Notes: generated from the letters alone by a model not told the origin. A stretch of DNA of 12,283 nt from Pseudomonadota bacterium (GCA_021783385.1 JAJXTX010000052.1:1-12283); one strand, 5' to 3'. Shown: positions 1-10,937, counted from the first letter of the stretch. Program-made: numbers and translations.

Positions 1-977
1 GACAGCGTGGAGTACGCGATCACCCGCTTGATGTCGTTCTGCACGATGCCGATCAAGCCGGTGAACAGCGCGGTGGTGGCGCCGATCACCAGCACGAAGC
101 TGAGCGCCCCCGGCGACAGCTCGAACAGCGGCGACATGCGCGCCACCATGAAGATACCGGCCGTCACCATCGTGGCCGCGTGGATCAGCGCCGAGATCGG
201 CGTGGGGCCTTCCATCGAGTCGGGCAGCCATACGTGCAGCGGCACCTGCGCCGACTTGCCCATCGCGCCGATGAACAGGCAGACGCAGATCACCGTGGCT
301 GCATCCCAATGGGTGCCCGCGGTAATCTGCAGCGTCTTGCCGATCAGGCTGGGCGCCGCATGGAACGCGGTGGCGTAATCCAGCGTGCCGAGGAAATACA
401 GCACCGCCGCGATGCCCAGCAGGAAGCCGAAATCACCCACCCGGTTGACCAGGAACGCCTTCAGGTTGGCGAAGATGGCGGTCGGCCGCTTGTACCAGAA
501 GCCGATCAGCAGGTACGACACCAGGCCCACCGCTTCCCAGCCGAAGAACAGCTGCATGAAGTTGTTGCTCATCACCAGCATGAACATCGAGAAGGTGAAC
601 AGCGAGATGTAGCTGAAGAAGCGCTTGTAGCCCGGGTCATCGTGCATGTAGCCGATGGTGTACAGATGCACCAGCAGCGACACGAAGCTCACCACCACCA
701 GCATCATCGCGGTCAGCCGGTCGACCATGAAGCCGACGCTGGCATTGAAGGGACCGATCTGGAACCAGGTGTAGATGTTCTGGTTGTACGCGACCGCCCC
801 GCCCAGTGTGAGCTGGTACAGCACGTAGAACGACAGCGCGCAGGAAATCGCCACGCCCAGGATGGTGACCGTGTGCGAGCCGGCCCGACCGAGAAACCGG
901 CCGAGGAACCCGGCCAGCAGGCAGCCCGCCAGCGGCGCCAGCGCGATCGTCAGCAGAATGTGTGTGGATATCGCCAT
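1..977 (-). CDS. nuoL: NADH-quinone oxidoreductase subunit L, 5' part (NuoL, truncated by window edge)
   Basis: This is the N-terminal 325 codons of the distal antiporter-like proton-pumping subunit of complex I in the inner membrane. The frame is open from ATG at 977 to the left edge, with no stop or frameshift. It is strongly hydrophobic. The antiporter (Mrp-like) core shows FFGWEAVGL with E148, the NRVGDFGF segment with D182, and GAMGKSAQVPLHVWLPD with K241. These match the conserved channel Glu, Asp and Lys of NuoL (E144, D178 and K229 in E. coli). The fragment ends in the conserved VIAYSTL motif. A full NuoL is about 600-700 residues, so roughly half is missing only because the window ends. 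The start is supported by a GGAAGA ribosome binding site just upstream. Unlike the other nuo junctions, it is separated from nuoK by 130 bp of palindromic sequence. Confidence 0.97.
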   Translation of the reverse strand, partial: MAISTHILLTIALAPLAGCLLAGFLGRFLGRAGSHTVTILGVAISCALSFYVLYQLTLGGAVAYNQNIYTWFQIGPFNASVGFMVDRLTAMMLVVVSFVSLLVHLYTIGYMHDDPGYKRFFSYISLFTFSMFMLVMSNNFMQLFFGWEAVGLVSYLLIGFWYKRPTAIFANLKAFLVNRVGDFGFLLGIAAVLYFLGTLDYATAFHAAPSLIGKTLQITAGTHWDAATVICVCLFIGAMGKSAQVPLHVWLPDSMEGPTPISALIHAATMVTAGIFMVARMSPLFELSPGALSFVLVIGATTALFTGLIGIVQNDIKRVIAYSTL

Positions 978-1030
978 TTTTCTTCCATTGCTGCGTACCA
1001 GAAGTTCTGCAAGAACCCATCCATGGTGCT

Positions 1031-1104
1031 TGGCGCCGGCCCGGACATCCCTGTCCGGTCGTTCGAACCGGCGCGACATGCCACCGGCATGTCGCGAGCG
1101 CCGG
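1031..1104. repeat. Palindromic (REP-like) intergenic element between nuoK and nuoL
   Basis: The 130-bp nuoK-nuoL spacer (978-1107) contains nested inverted repeats. A 7-bp perfect stem (CCGGACA/TGTCCGG, 1041-1047 with 1052-1058) has a 4-nt loop. An 11-bp perfect stem (1072-1082 with 1086-1096) has a 3-nt loop, and its base can be extended by CCGG/CCGG (1068-1071 with 1101-1104) across a 4-nt bulge. An alternative outer stem GCGCCGG/CCGGCGC (1033-1039 with 1068-1074) would enclose the first hairpin. This architecture resembles REP or BIME-type interspersed repeats of gammaproteobacteria. The family assignment is inference, because only one copy is visible here. There is no T-run, so it does not look like a standard intrinsic terminator. 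It may affect mRNA processing or the stoichiometry of nuoL and later genes. Confidence 0.7.
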
Positions 1105-1107
1105 ACC

Positions 1108-1413
1108 TCACCCCTTCATGCTGTCGATGTCGGCGATATTGATGGTGCTGCGATTGCGGAACAGCAGCACCAGGATCGCCAGGCCGATGGCGGCTTCCGC
1201 CGCAGCCACGGTAAGGATGAAGAACACGAACACCTGCCCCGAGACGTCGCCGAGAAAGCGCGAGAACGCCACAAAGTTGGTATTCACCGCCAGCAGCATC
1301 AGCTCGATCGACATCAGCAGCACGATCACGTTCTTGCGGTTGATGAACAGGCCGGCGACGGCGATGCAGAACAGCACGGCGCCAAGCACGATGTAGTGCG
1401 ACAGGGTAATCAT
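1108..1413 (-). CDS. nuoK: NADH-quinone oxidoreductase subunit K (NuoK)
   Basis: A small membrane subunit of complex I, 101 residues, the usual length for the family (homologue of mitochondrial ND4L). It forms part of a proton half-channel in the membrane arm next to NuoJ and NuoN. Three transmembrane helices are evident (about residues 3-23, 29-52 and 60-86). The two conserved buried glutamates are present: E37 in MSIELMLL and E73 in AAAEAAIG, corresponding to E36 and E72 of E. coli. The ATG overlaps the nuoJ stop in an ATGA arrangement (4-nt overlap), and an AGGAG site lies about 9 nt upstream within nuoJ. This suggests translational coupling. The stop lies immediately beside the palindromic element that separates it from nuoL. 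Confidence 0.97.
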   Translation of the reverse strand: MITLSHYIVLGAVLFCIAVAGLFINRKNVIVLLMSIELMLLAVNTNFVAFSRFLGDVSGQVFVFFILTVAAAEAAIGLAILVLLFRNRSTINIADIDSMKG

Positions 1414-2060
1414 GGACGAGGCTCCTGCGGTGCGGGCGGCACATCCCCGGCGGGGCGTTCGGCAGCCATCTTCACAATGCGAATGCGGTCACGCGGATTG
1501 ACCCTGACCTGCTGGCTGGCCGATTCGTAGCGCGCATCGGCGCGCTGGCGCAGGGTCAGCGCCACCGCCGCCACCACGCCCACGGTGAGGATCAATGCGG
1601 CAATCTCGAACGGCAGCAGGTATTGCGTATACAACGCGTGGCCCAGCCATGCGGTGTTCGACACGCCGGCGACGCTGGCCGGGTTCGGGCCCATCAGCTG
1701 GGCATGCATGGCGCGCACGCCGATCAGACCCAGCATCTCGGCCAGCATCACCAGCGCCACGATCAGGCCCACGGGCAGGAACCGCACGAAGCCCTCACGC
1801 ATCTTTTCCTGGTCGATGTCCAGCATCATCACCACGAACAGGAACAGCACCATCACCGCGCCCACATAGACCACGATCAGCGCCAATGCGAGAAATTCCG
1901 CGTCGGCCAGCATCCACAGACAGGCACTGCTGAAAAAAGTGAGCACCAGCGCGAGCACCGCGTGCACCGTGTTCCTCAGCGTGATCACCGCCAGCGCGGA
2001 AGCCACCGTGACGAAGCCGAACGCGTAGAAGCAGATGAGTTGGAACAGTTGGGGATTCAT
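1410..2060 (-). CDS. nuoJ: NADH-quinone oxidoreductase subunit J (NuoJ)
   Basis: A membrane subunit of complex I (homologue of mitochondrial ND6), 216 residues. Five hydrophobic segments are visible, at about residues 7-27, 31-51, 56-80, 95-117 and 147-170. The third contains the conserved run around [17 protein letters not shown] (Y65, G67), the helix whose pi-bulge transition is linked to coupling of electron transfer and pumping in characterised complex I structures. After the last helix there is a charged, proline-rich cytoplasmic tail of about 45 residues, which I would expect to be poorly conserved. The gene starts 8 nt after nuoI, with a GAGGT site that overlaps the nuoI stop region, and its stop overlaps the nuoK start. 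Nothing suggests damage. Confidence 0.96.
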   Translation of the reverse strand: MNPQLFQLICFYAFGFVTVASALAVITLRNTVHAVLALVLTFFSSACLWMLADAEFLALALIVVYVGAVMVLFLFVVMMLDIDQEKMREGFVRFLPVGLIVALVMLAEMLGLIGVRAMHAQLMGPNPASVAGVSNTAWLGHALYTQYLLPFEIAALILTVGVVAAVALTLRQRADARYESASQQVRVNPRDRIRIVKMAAERPAGDVPPAPQEPRP

Positions 2061-2068
2061 CGTCGACC

Positions 2069-2560
2069 TCAGCGGTATGCAGCGTCTTGCGCACGATCAG
2101 CGGCAATCTGCTGCTCGAAGCGGTCGCCGATGGCCAGCAGCTGCAGCTTGTTCACCACGTTCTCGCCGCGCTGCTCGAAGTGGTACTCATGGATGCTGGT
2201 CTCGACGATCGAGTCGACCGGGCAGCTCTCCTCGCAGAAGCCGCAGAAGATGCACTTGAACAGGTCGATGTCGTAGCGCGTGGTGCGGCGCTGACCGTCG
2301 CTGGCGCGCGGCGCCGAGTCGATCGTGATCGCCAGTGCCGGGCACACCGCCTCGCACAGCTTGCAGGCGATGCAGCGTTCCTCGCCATTGGCGTAGCGAC
2401 GCAACGCATGCAGGCCGCGGAAGCGGTTGGACTTGGGGATGTGCTCCATCGGGTAGCGCACGGTGTACTTGGGCTTGAACATGTAGCCCATCGTCAGCCC
2501 CATGCCCTTGAACAGCTCGATCAGCAGCAGGCTCTTGAAATAGTGTGTGACGCGAGACAT
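2069..2560 (-). CDS. nuoI: NADH-quinone oxidoreductase subunit I (NuoI), two [4Fe-4S] clusters
   Basis: A peripheral-arm ferredoxin-like subunit (TYKY/NDUFS8 homologue), 163 residues. It carries clusters N6a and N6b, which pass electrons from NuoG towards NuoB. Two complete CxxCxxCxxxCP motifs are present: C63, C66, C69, C73 and C103, C106, C109, C113, each followed by proline. Each motif gives three ligands to one cluster and the fourth to the other, as in 8Fe ferredoxins. The N-terminal amphipathic stretch (residues 5-30) and the conserved YP-E-IPK-RFRG segment anchor it to the membrane arm in characterised family members. The sequence is of the alpha/gammaproteobacterial and mitochondrial type. 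It starts 7 nt after nuoH, with no strong Shine-Dalgarno sequence, so it may rely on coupling. Confidence 0.97.
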   Translation of the reverse strand: MSRVTHYFKSLLLIELFKGMGLTMGYMFKPKYTVRYPMEHIPKSNRFRGLHALRRYANGEERCIACKLCEAVCPALAITIDSAPRASDGQRRTTRYDIDLFKCIFCGFCEESCPVDSIVETSIHEYHFEQRGENVVNKLQLLAIGDRFEQQIAADRAQDAAYR

Positions 2561-2567
2561 AGGATCT

Positions 2568-3620
2568 TCAGACTCCCGGGCCGATGCTGACCAGACCGAA
2601 ATACTTCAGGCAGCCGGCGACAAGCACCCAGACGATGGCGATGGGAATAAACACCTTCCAGCCCAGCCGCATGATCTGGTCATAGCGGTAGCGAGGGAAA
2701 CTGGCGCGAAACCACAGGAACATGAAGGAGAAAATGAACGCCTTGATGAACAACCAGATGAAGCCGCCGGTCCAGATCCAGTTCACCCATGGCGACACGT
2801 TCGCGGTGATCACACCCTGCAGCGGGCTGAGCCAGCCGCCCATGAACAGGATCGAGGCCAGGAAGCTCACCAGGATCATGTTGGCGTATTCGGCCAGGAA
2901 GAAGATCGCGAAGGCCGAGCCGGAGTATTCCACGTGGAAGCCGGCGACGATCTCCGACTCGCCTTCGGCCACGTCGAACGGCGCGCGGTTGGTCTCGGCC
3001 ACGCCGGAGATGAAATAGATCACGAACACCGGCAGCAGCGGCAGCCAGAACCAGTCCAGCAGACCCTTGCTGCCGGCCTGCGCATTGACGATATCGGAGA
3101 GGTTGAGCGAACCGGCCAGCACCAGCACGCAGACCAGGCACAGGCCCATGGCCAGTTCGTAGGAGATCACCTGCGCCGCCGAACGCAGCGCGCCGAGCAG
3201 CGCGTAGCGCGAGTTCGACGCCCAGCCGGCGAGGATGATGCCGTACACGCCCATCGAGGTCATCGCCAGCAGGTACAGCACGCCGGCGTTCGCATTGGAC
3301 AGCACCATGCGGCTGCTGAACGGAATCACCGCCCACGCCGCCAGCGCCGGTATCAGCGCCAGCAGCGGCGCGAGGTAATACAGGAAGCGATTCGCATTGG
3401 TCGGCAGGATCACTTCCTTGATCAGCAGCTTGACCACGTCCGCGAACGCCTGCAGCAGGCCGAACGGGCCGATCTTGTTCGGCCCCATGCGCACGTGCAT
3501 CCAGCCGATGACCTTGCGCTCCCAGTACACGAACATCGCCACCGCGATGATCAGCGGCACCGTGATGCACAGGATGTAGACGATCGGCCACACCAGCTGT
3601 TGGATGAGTTGATCAAGCAT
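2568..3620 (-). CDS. nuoH: NADH-quinone oxidoreductase subunit H (NuoH)
   Basis: The membrane subunit (ND1 homologue) that builds the quinone-access chamber and joins the membrane arm to NuoB, NuoD and NuoI. It has 350 residues and about eight transmembrane helices, the usual size. Family signatures are intact: [19 protein letters not shown] (residues 34-52), the helix containing E155 ([10 protein letters not shown]), and [20 protein letters not shown] (208-227). The last includes the acidic loop lining the quinone/E-channel region (E209, D216, E219, E221, E223). The gene begins 5 nt after the nuoG stop. The only Shine-Dalgarno-like sequence is a weak AGGG about 11 nt upstream, so translation may depend on ribosomes finishing nuoG. 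Confidence 0.97.
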   Translation of the reverse strand: MLDQLIQQLVWPIVYILCITVPLIIAVAMFVYWERKVIGWMHVRMGPNKIGPFGLLQAFADVVKLLIKEVILPTNANRFLYYLAPLLALIPALAAWAVIPFSSRMVLSNANAGVLYLLAMTSMGVYGIILAGWASNSRYALLGALRSAAQVISYELAMGLCLVCVLVLAGSLNLSDIVNAQAGSKGLLDWFWLPLLPVFVIYFISGVAETNRAPFDVAEGESEIVAGFHVEYSGSAFAIFFLAEYANMILVSFLASILFMGGWLSPLQGVITANVSPWVNWIWTGGFIWLFIKAFIFSFMFLWFRASFPRYRYDQIMRLGWKVFIPIAIVWVLVAGCLKYFGLVSIGPGV

Positions 3621-3625
3621 GCTGC

Positions 3626-5949
3626 TTATGCCCTGCTCAGAGTGATGGCGGCGCCGTAAGGCGGCAGCGCGGCGGTGAGATCCTGCCCCGCTTCGATCCA
3701 GGCCGCGCCGGCGGGTACGGCCGCGTCGAGCACCAGCGGCAGCACCACGTCGCCGACACGCAGCTGGGCACCGTCGGCCAGCCCCAGCCGCTGCGCCTCG
3801 TCCGCATGCAGGCGCACCGCCGGAGCGCGGTTCAGCGGATGCGCGTTGAGCGCGGAGGCCCGTCGCAGCACGGCATCGCCACGGTAGATCGGCCAGGTGG
3901 CGAGGCGGGTCAGGCCGCCGGCCTGCGCGCGCGTGCCGAGCGCATCCGTTGCCGCCGTCGCACGCTCGCTGATGCCGCTGCGCAAGCCGGCCAGATCATC
4001 GAACTCGAAACCGGCCAGCTGCAGCGAACCGCCCAGCGCACGCAGCACCTTCCAGCCCGGTCGGGTCTGCCCCGGCGCCCTGGCACCGGCGGCCACGCCC
4101 TGCGCCAGGCCGTCAACGTTGACCAGGGTGGCATCCATTTCCGGCAGCAGCGCGATCGGCAGGATCACGTCGGCCACCTCGCGCAGCGCGTCGCTGGCGT
4201 AGGCGCTGAACGCCACCACCTGCTCGGCCGCGCGCAGCGCCTTCAACGCGGCGGCGCCGTCGGCGAAATCGTGCGGCGGCTCGACGCCATACAGCACATA
4301 GCTCTTGCGCGGCTGCGCCAGCATCGCCAGCGCGTCCAGCCCGCCGGTGCCCGGCAGCACGCCGATCCGGGCCAGCCCGATCGCATTGGCGCCGACCGGC
4401 AGCTCGTTGCAGCCCGCGCCGGTGGCGTCGGCGATGAAGCGGGCGATCGCACGCAGCCACGAGGCCTGCGGATGGGTAACCGCCGCCTCGCCCAGGATCA
4501 CCACCGACTTGCCCGACTTCAGGGCGGCGATCGCCTCGCGGTCGCCGTCGTCGGCACGCGCGCCGCCGATTGCCCCAGCCAGCGCGGCGGGCGCGCTGGC
4601 ACCGGCGGCGACAGCCGCGCTGGCCAGCGCCAGCAGCGCGTCGACCAGCGCCTGCGGCGCCACCACGGATTCGCCGGCGAGTCGGTAGTTGAATTCGAAG
4701 TGCGCCGGGTTGACCGCGTAGACCCGCGCGCCCTTCTTCACTGCCTGGTGCAGACGGTGATTGAGCAACGGCATCTCGTGGCGCAGATGGGAGCCGACCA
4801 GCAGCGCGGCGCGGACCTGCCCCACCTCCGCGACCGGCAGTGCAAACGGCTGCGCGTGGGCGCGGTCGGCAAAATCCAGCTGGCGCAGCCGGTGATCGAC
4901 ATGCGCGCTGCCGAGCCCGCGGGCCAGCCGCATCAGCAGGTCGCCCTCCTCGTTCGAGCTGGCCGGATGCAGCAGCACGCCCAGCTCGCTGCCGGGCACC
5001 TTCTTCAGCAGCGCGCCGGCGAACTGCAGCGCGTCTTCCCAGGTGGTTGCCTGCCACTGGCCGTTGCGCTTCACTTCCGGAGCGCTGATGCGATCGGCGG
5101 CGTACAGGCCCTGGTAGCTGTAGCGGTCGCGGTCGGACAGCCAGCATTCGTTGATGGATTCGTTGTCGCGCGGCACCGTGCGCAGCACCTCACCGCGGCG
5201 CGCGTGCAGCCACAGATTGGAGCCGAGCGCATCGTGATAGCCGATCGACGGCTTGGCGATCAGCTCCCACGCACGCGCCTGGAACTGGTACGGCTTGTTG
5301 GTGAGCGCGCCGACCGGACAGACGTCGATGATGTTGCCGGACAGCTCGGTCTCCAGCGTTTTGCCGATCCAGGTGCCGATCTGAAGGTTTTCGCCGCGGC
5401 TCATGCCGCCCAGCTCGTAACTGCCGGCGATCTCGCTGGTGAAGCGCACGCAACGCGTGCACTGGATGCAGCGGGTCATCTCGGTGGCCACCAGCGGGCC
5501 GAGGTTCTCGTCTGCGACGGTGCGCTTGCGCTCGGTGTAGCGCGACACGCTGCGGCCATAACCGAGCGCCACGTCCTGCAGTTCGCATTCGCCGCCCTGG
5601 TCGCAGATCGGGCAGTCGAGCGGATGGTTGATCAGCAGGAATTCCATCACGTCGCGCTGGAACTTCAGCGCCTTGTCCGAACGCGTGGTGACCTTCATGC
5701 CCTCGGCCACCGGCGTGGCGCAGGCCGGTTGCGGCTTGGGCATCAGCTTGCCACCCATCTCCACGTCGACCAGACACATGCGGCAGTTCGCGGCGATCGG
5801 CAGCTTGCGGTGGTAGCAGAAGCGCGGGATCGCCACGCCGATCGCGTCGGCGGCCTCGATGATCATGGCGCCCTTGCGGATCTGCGTGGGCTTGCCGTCG
5901 ACCTCGATGTTGAGCAGGTCGGGCGCGCTGGCGTTGACGGGCTGCGCAC

Positions 5950-5953
<4 letters not shown>
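3626..5953 (-). CDS. nuoG: NADH-quinone oxidoreductase subunit G (NuoG)
   Basis: The large Fe-S subunit of the NADH module (NDUFS1 homologue), 775 residues. The N-terminal ferredoxin domain has [2Fe-2S] ligands C46, C57, C60 and C78 (N1b). Next come H110, C114, C117 and C123, the His-Cys3 [4Fe-4S] cluster N5, then C162, C165, C168 and C212 for [4Fe-4S] N4. The four cysteines of cluster N7, found in E. coli and Thermus, are absent: residues 220-260 have no CxxC. This is the condition of mitochondrial and many proteobacterial NuoG proteins. The rest is a degenerate molybdopterin-oxidoreductase-like domain, alanine-rich towards the C terminus. The ATG at 5953 overlaps the nuoF stop (ATGA) and has GGGGA about 9 nt upstream. 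The same frame stays open upstream to 6220 inside nuoF, but that extension has no family similarity. Confidence 0.96.
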
Positions 5954-7275
<1,322 letters not shown>

Positions 7276-7285
7276 GACTAAGCCC

Positions 7286-7813
7286 TTATTCCAGACCATC
7301 GAGGATCTCGTCGACCTTGGCGGTCGTGAGACGCTCGTGGTAATGCCCGTTGACCGTCATCGCCGGCGCGCACACGCAGGCGGCGATGCACTCCTCTTCC
7401 TGCTTCAGGTAGACGCGACCGTCCGGCGTGCTCTCGCCCAGCTTGATGCCGAGTTTTTTCTCGCAGTGGCGCACCAGTTCCTCGGCGCCGTTGAGCCAGC
7501 ACGAGATGTTGGTGCAGATCGCCACGTTGTGGCGGCCGACCGGCTTGGTCTCCAGCATCGAGTAGAAGCTGGCCACCTCGTACGCCCACACGGCCGGCAG
7601 ATCCAGGTATTTCGCCACCGCGGTGATCAGCTCGTCGGTGAGAAAGCCCTGGTTCTGCTCCTGCGCGGCGAACAGCGCCTGGATCAGCGCCGAGCGCTTG
7701 CGGTCGGGCGGAAACTTGGCGACCCACGCGTCGATGTGATGGCGCGTGTGCTCGCTCAGCACAGCGAGCGGATCGAGGTGCCTGACCTGCTCGAAATGTC
7801 CGGTGGATTTCAT
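7286..7813 (-). CDS. nuoE: NADH-quinone oxidoreductase subunit E (NuoE)
   Basis: The thioredoxin-fold [2Fe-2S] subunit (24 kDa/NDUFV2 homologue), 175 residues. It carries cluster N1a beside the FMN in NuoF. The four ligands are C100 and C105 (CTNISC) and C142 and C146 ([12 protein letters not shown]). The N-terminal helical domain includes the conserved [13 protein letters not shown] region (residues 53-61) and the VASFY segment (80-84). The start is ATG 7813, because CGGGAG at 7822-7827 sits 8 nt upstream and it lies 19 nt after the nuoD stop. A longer in-frame reading to 7864 would overlap the end of nuoD and adds nothing that resembles the family. The stop is TAA, next to the nuoF ribosome binding site. 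Confidence 0.95.
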   Translation of the reverse strand: MKSTGHFEQVRHLDPLAVLSEHTRHHIDAWVAKFPPDRKRSALIQALFAAQEQNQGFLTDELITAVAKYLDLPAVWAYEVASFYSMLETKPVGRHNVAICTNISCWLNGAEELVRHCEKKLGIKLGESTPDGRVYLKQEEECIAACVCAPAMTVNGHYHERLTTAKVDEILDGLE

Positions 7814-7832
7814 CAACAGTGCTCCCGTCGGC

Positions 7833-9086
7833 TCAGCGATCGACTTCGCCGAACACGAGGTCATAGGTACCGATCATGGCCACCACGTCGGCCAGCATGT
7901 GGCCGCGCACGATGGTGTCCATGGACGAAAGATGGGCAAAGCCCGGCGCGCGCAGATGCACGCGAAACGGCTTGTTGGCGCCATCGGAAACCAGGTAGCA
8001 GCCGAACTCGCCCTTCGGCGCCTCGACCGCACAATAGGTTTCACCGGCCGGCACGCAGTAGCCTTCGGTGAACAGCTTGAAGTGATGGATCATGGCTTCC
8101 ATGTCCTCCTTCATCTCCATCCGCGAGGGCGGTGCCACCTTGAAGTTCTTCAGCATCACCGGACCGGGATTGGCGCGCAGCCACTGCACGCACTGGCGGA
8201 TGATCCGGTTCGACTGGCGCATCTCCTCCACGCGCACCAGATAGCGGTCATAGCAGTCGCCGTTGACGCCGACCGGGATGTCGAAATCCATCTCGGCATA
8301 CTTCGCGTACGGCTGCTTCTTGCGCAGGTCCCACTCCACGCCCGAGCCGCGCAGCATGGCGCCGGTCATGCCCCACTGCTGCGCCAGCTCCGGGCTGATC
8401 ACGCCGATGCCGACGGTGCGCTGTTTCCAGATGCGATTGCCAGTGAGCAGTTCCTCGTACTCGTCGACCTTCGAGGGAAAATCGGCGGTAAACGCGTCGA
8501 GGTAATCCAGCATCGAGCCCTCGCGCCAGCTGTTGAGCCGCTTGAGGTCGTTGCCCTTGTGCCACGGCGATTCGCGGTACTGCGGCATCTGCGCGGGCAG
8601 GTCGCGGTAGACGCCGCCCGGGCGGTAATAGGTGGCATGCATGCGCGCGCCGGAAACCGCCTCGTAGCAGTCCATCAGCTCCTCGCGCTCGCGGAACGCA
8701 TACAGGAACACCGCCATCGCGCCGAGGTCGAGTGCGTTCGAGCCGATCCACATCAGGTGATTGAGGATGCGGGTGATCTCGTCGAACATGGTGCGGATGT
8801 ACTGCGCCCGCTCCGGCGCCTCGATGGCCAGCAGGGTTTCGATGGCGCGCACGTAGGCGTGTTCGTTGCACATCATCGACACGTAGTCGAGCCGGTCCAT
8901 GTAGCCGATCGACTGGTTGAACGGCTTGGACTCGGCCAGCTTCTCGGTGCCACGGTGCAGCAGACCCACGTGCGGGTCGGCGCGCACGATGGTCTCGCCG
9001 TCCATCTCCATCACCAGCCGCAGCACGCCGTGCGCAGCCGGATGCTGGGGCCCGAAGTTCATCGTGTAGTTGCGGATCTCTTGCAC
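7833..9086 (-). CDS. nuoD: NADH-quinone oxidoreductase subunit D (NuoD)
   Basis: The 49-kDa/NDUFS2 homologue, 417 residues, which with NuoB and NuoH forms the quinone-reduction site. It descends from the [NiFe]-hydrogenase large subunit but has lost the metal-site cysteines. [10 protein letters not shown] (residues 11-20) supplies H19 and [12 protein letters not shown] (64-75) supplies Y68. These two are 49 residues apart, exactly as the quinone-head-group His and Tyr of the bovine enzyme (H59, Y108). The C terminus ends in the family-typical VFGEVDR. The start is GTG at 9086, 2 nt after the nuoC stop: it gives the standard N terminus and is preceded by AGAGGAA at the right distance. The same frame is open far upstream through nuoC, but that part is out-of-frame nuoC sequence. 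It is not fused to nuoC as in E. coli. Confidence 0.96.
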   Translation of the reverse strand: MQEIRNYTMNFGPQHPAAHGVLRLVMEMDGETIVRADPHVGLLHRGTEKLAESKPFNQSIGYMDRLDYVSMMCNEHAYVRAIETLLAIEAPERAQYIRTMFDEITRILNHLMWIGSNALDLGAMAVFLYAFREREELMDCYEAVSGARMHATYYRPGGVYRDLPAQMPQYRESPWHKGNDLKRLNSWREGSMLDYLDAFTADFPSKVDEYEELLTGNRIWKQRTVGIGVISPELAQQWGMTGAMLRGSGVEWDLRKKQPYAKYAEMDFDIPVGVNGDCYDRYLVRVEEMRQSNRIIRQCVQWLRANPGPVMLKNFKVAPPSRMEMKEDMEAMIHHFKLFTEGYCVPAGETYCAVEAPKGEFGCYLVSDGANKPFRVHLRAPGFAHLSSMDTIVRGHMLADVVAMIGTYDLVFGEVDR

Positions 9087-9088
9087 GA

Positions 9089-9814
9089 TCAGTTCCTCTG
9101 CCAGTCGTCGGCGGCTTCGGCCTCGGCCTGCAGCAGGTCGGCGTCGTTGCGGATGGTCCGCGGCACCAGGATGCGCGGCTCGATCGAGACCGGCTCGTAG
9201 ATCACCCGCTTCTGCTCGGGGTCGTAGCGCACCTCGACGTTGCCGATCAGCGGAAAATCCTTGCGGAACGGATGGCCGACAAAACCGTAGTCGGTGAGTA
9301 TGCGGCGCAGGTCCGGGTGGCCGTCGAAGATGATTCCGTACAGGTCGAACGCCTCGCGCTCGAACCAGTTCACGCCGGGCCACACCGGGGTCAGCGACGG
9401 CACCACCGGCAGCGTGTCGTCCTCGCAGAACACACGCAGGCGCAGTCGCCGGTTGTGCTCGATCGACAGCAGTTGGATCACCGCGGCGAAACGACGCGGC
9501 TCGTTCGCGCCGCGCGGGCGCTCGGCCCAGGTGAAGCGCCCCATCGCCTGTCCTTCCACCCCGCGCGAGAAGCCGTCGCCGCCAGCGGTGTCGGTGTCCC
9601 ATTCGGTCTGGCCGTAGCCGAGATAGTCCATGCCGCACAGGTCGATCAGCTCGCTGAAGCGGAACGCCGGCTCGTCGCGCAGGGCGGTGGCTACCGCGAT
9701 CAGGTCGGCCGCGGCAAGCTCGGCGATGATCTCGCGGCCCGCGCTCACCTTCAACGTGTCGCCAAACCGCGCGGTGAGCTGCTCGGCCAGCGAGCCTGAT
9801 TGTAGGTCGGACAT
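9089..9814 (-). CDS. nuoC: NADH-quinone oxidoreductase subunit C (NuoC)
   Basis: The 30-kDa/NDUFS3 homologue, 241 residues, a peripheral-arm subunit with no cofactor that packs on NuoD. The family signature [11 protein letters not shown] spans residues 151-161, followed by [27 protein letters not shown] (163-189). The N-terminal half contains the conserved LCGMDYLGY (59-67). From there to RFAAVIQLL (108-116) is a hydrophilic stretch of about 40 residues rich in Gly, Asp, Glu and Arg. This is longer than the short link I know from many other NuoC proteins, and I recall a similar insert in xanthomonads. The gene starts 9 nt after nuoB, with GAGG overlapping the nuoB stop, and ends 2 nt before nuoD. 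It is a stand-alone gene, unlike E. coli nuoCD. Confidence 0.95.
   Translation of the reverse strand: MSDLQSGSLAEQLTARFGDTLKVSAGREIIAELAAADLIAVATALRDEPAFRFSELIDLCGMDYLGYGQTEWDTDTAGGDGFSRGVEGQAMGRFTWAERPRGANEPRRFAAVIQLLSIEHNRRLRLRVFCEDDTLPVVPSLTPVWPGVNWFEREAFDLYGIIFDGHPDLRRILTDYGFVGHPFRKDFPLIGNVEVRYDPEQKRVIYEPVSIEPRILVPRTIRNDADLLQAEAEAADDWQRN
9093..9099 (-). promoter_or_regulatory. Ribosome binding site of nuoD (supports a GTG start)
   Basis: AGAGGAA lies within the last codons of nuoC and ends 6 nt before the GTG at 9086. No ATG lies closer than codon 9 of the reading frame, so this site decides the start. It overlaps the nuoC coding end, implying nuoC-nuoD translational coupling. Confidence 0.7.
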
Positions 9815-9823
9815 GTCAGGGCC

Positions 9824-10371
<548 letters not shown>

Positions 10372-10381
<10 letters not shown>

Positions 10382-10728
10382 TCGAGCGCTCCCTTCTTCC
10401 ACACGTAGGCAAACCCGACGATCAGCAGCAGCAGGAACAGGGCCATCTCGATCAGCGCGATTGCGCCGATCTGCATGAACACCACCGCCCACGGAAACAG
10501 GAAGGCAATTTCCAGATCGAAGATGATGAACAGGATGGCCAGCAGGTAGTAGCGCACGTCAAAGCGCATGCGCGCGTCCTCGAATGCCTCGAAGCCGCAC
10601 TCGTAGGGCGCCAGTTTCTCGGCGCCTGGACGACGCGGCCCCGCCAGCAGACCAACTGCCAGCAGCACCAGCCCGAGGCCGGTAGCGACGCCGATGAACA
10701 ACAGGACAGGCCAGTATTCGGCAAGCAC
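10372..10728 (-). CDS. nuoA: NADH-quinone oxidoreductase subunit A (NuoA), first gene of the nuo operon
   Basis: A membrane subunit (ND3 homologue), 118 residues, with three transmembrane helices (about residues 7-28, 60-82 and 87-110). The long loop between helices 1 and 2 carries YECGFE (42-47) with C44, the position of the cysteine that marks the active/deactive transition in mammalian ND3. Helix 2 carries [11 protein letters not shown] (70-80), with the conserved acidic residues D71 and E73. The start is GTG 10728, giving [11 protein letters not shown], a family-like N terminus. No in-frame ATG is nearby, and a strong GGAGGT lies 10 nt upstream. It is the promoter-proximal gene of the operon, and its end overlaps nuoB by 10 nt. 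Confidence 0.95.
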
Positions 10729-10738
10729 GATGCAACGT

Positions 10739-10744
10739 ACCTCC
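10739..10744 (-). promoter_or_regulatory. Ribosome binding site of nuoA
   Basis: GGAGGT is a near-perfect Shine-Dalgarno sequence located 10 nt before the GTG at 10728. That spacing is at the long end of normal, and it supports the GTG as the start. The site lies directly downstream (1-nt separation or less) of a 5-bp hairpin (10745-10757), which could influence access to it. Confidence 0.65.
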
Positions 10745-10782
10745 GCGCCAGCGGCGCATCAGTGACCGTGAGGGAGACGGTC
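10745..10782 (-). promoter_or_regulatory. Two small hairpins in the nuoA leader next to the ribosome binding site
   Basis: Two short perfect inverted repeats lie in the predicted 5' leader. One is GACCGT/ACGGTC (10764-10769 with 10777-10782, 7-nt loop). The other is GCGCC/GGCGC (10745-10749 with 10753-10757, 3-nt loop), whose foot abuts the GGAGGT of nuoA. Neither has a T-tract. They could modulate initiation or mRNA stability, but stems of this size are also expected by chance in GC-rich DNA. I do not recognise a known riboswitch or leader family. Confidence 0.35.
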
Positions 10783-10892
10783 CGGCGACTTCGATTCGGC
10801 AGGTCGAGACGACGGGAGTCGGCTCAACTGCACCTGCAGGCTCTGTCGCCGCAGGCGTCCGCTATTCCGCAATTGGGTCTGCGGATCGCGTC

Positions 10893-10923
10893 ATTGTATC
10901 AGCGCGGATGGGTACAACGACAA
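10893..10923 (-). promoter_or_regulatory. Probable sigma-70-type extended -10 promoter of the nuo operon
   Basis: On the minus strand, TGATACAAT (10901-10893) is an extended -10 element (TGn followed by TACAAT, one mismatch to TATAAT). Upstream -35 candidates are imperfectly spaced: TTGTCG at 10923-10918 is 19 nt from the hexamer and TTGTAC at 10917-10912 is 13 nt away. This fits an extended -10 promoter with a weak -35. Transcription would start near 10886 and leave a leader of about 158 nt before nuoA. It is the best promoter-like sequence I see in the pilZ-nuoA spacer. Confidence 0.5.
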
Positions 10924-10937
10924 GCCTTGACGGCTGA

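Noticed and set aside
9087..9638. nuoD read as a 601-codon gene from an upstream ATG
   Set aside because: The extra part is the out-of-frame nuoC region. GTG 9086 with AGAGGAA gives the normal 417-residue protein.
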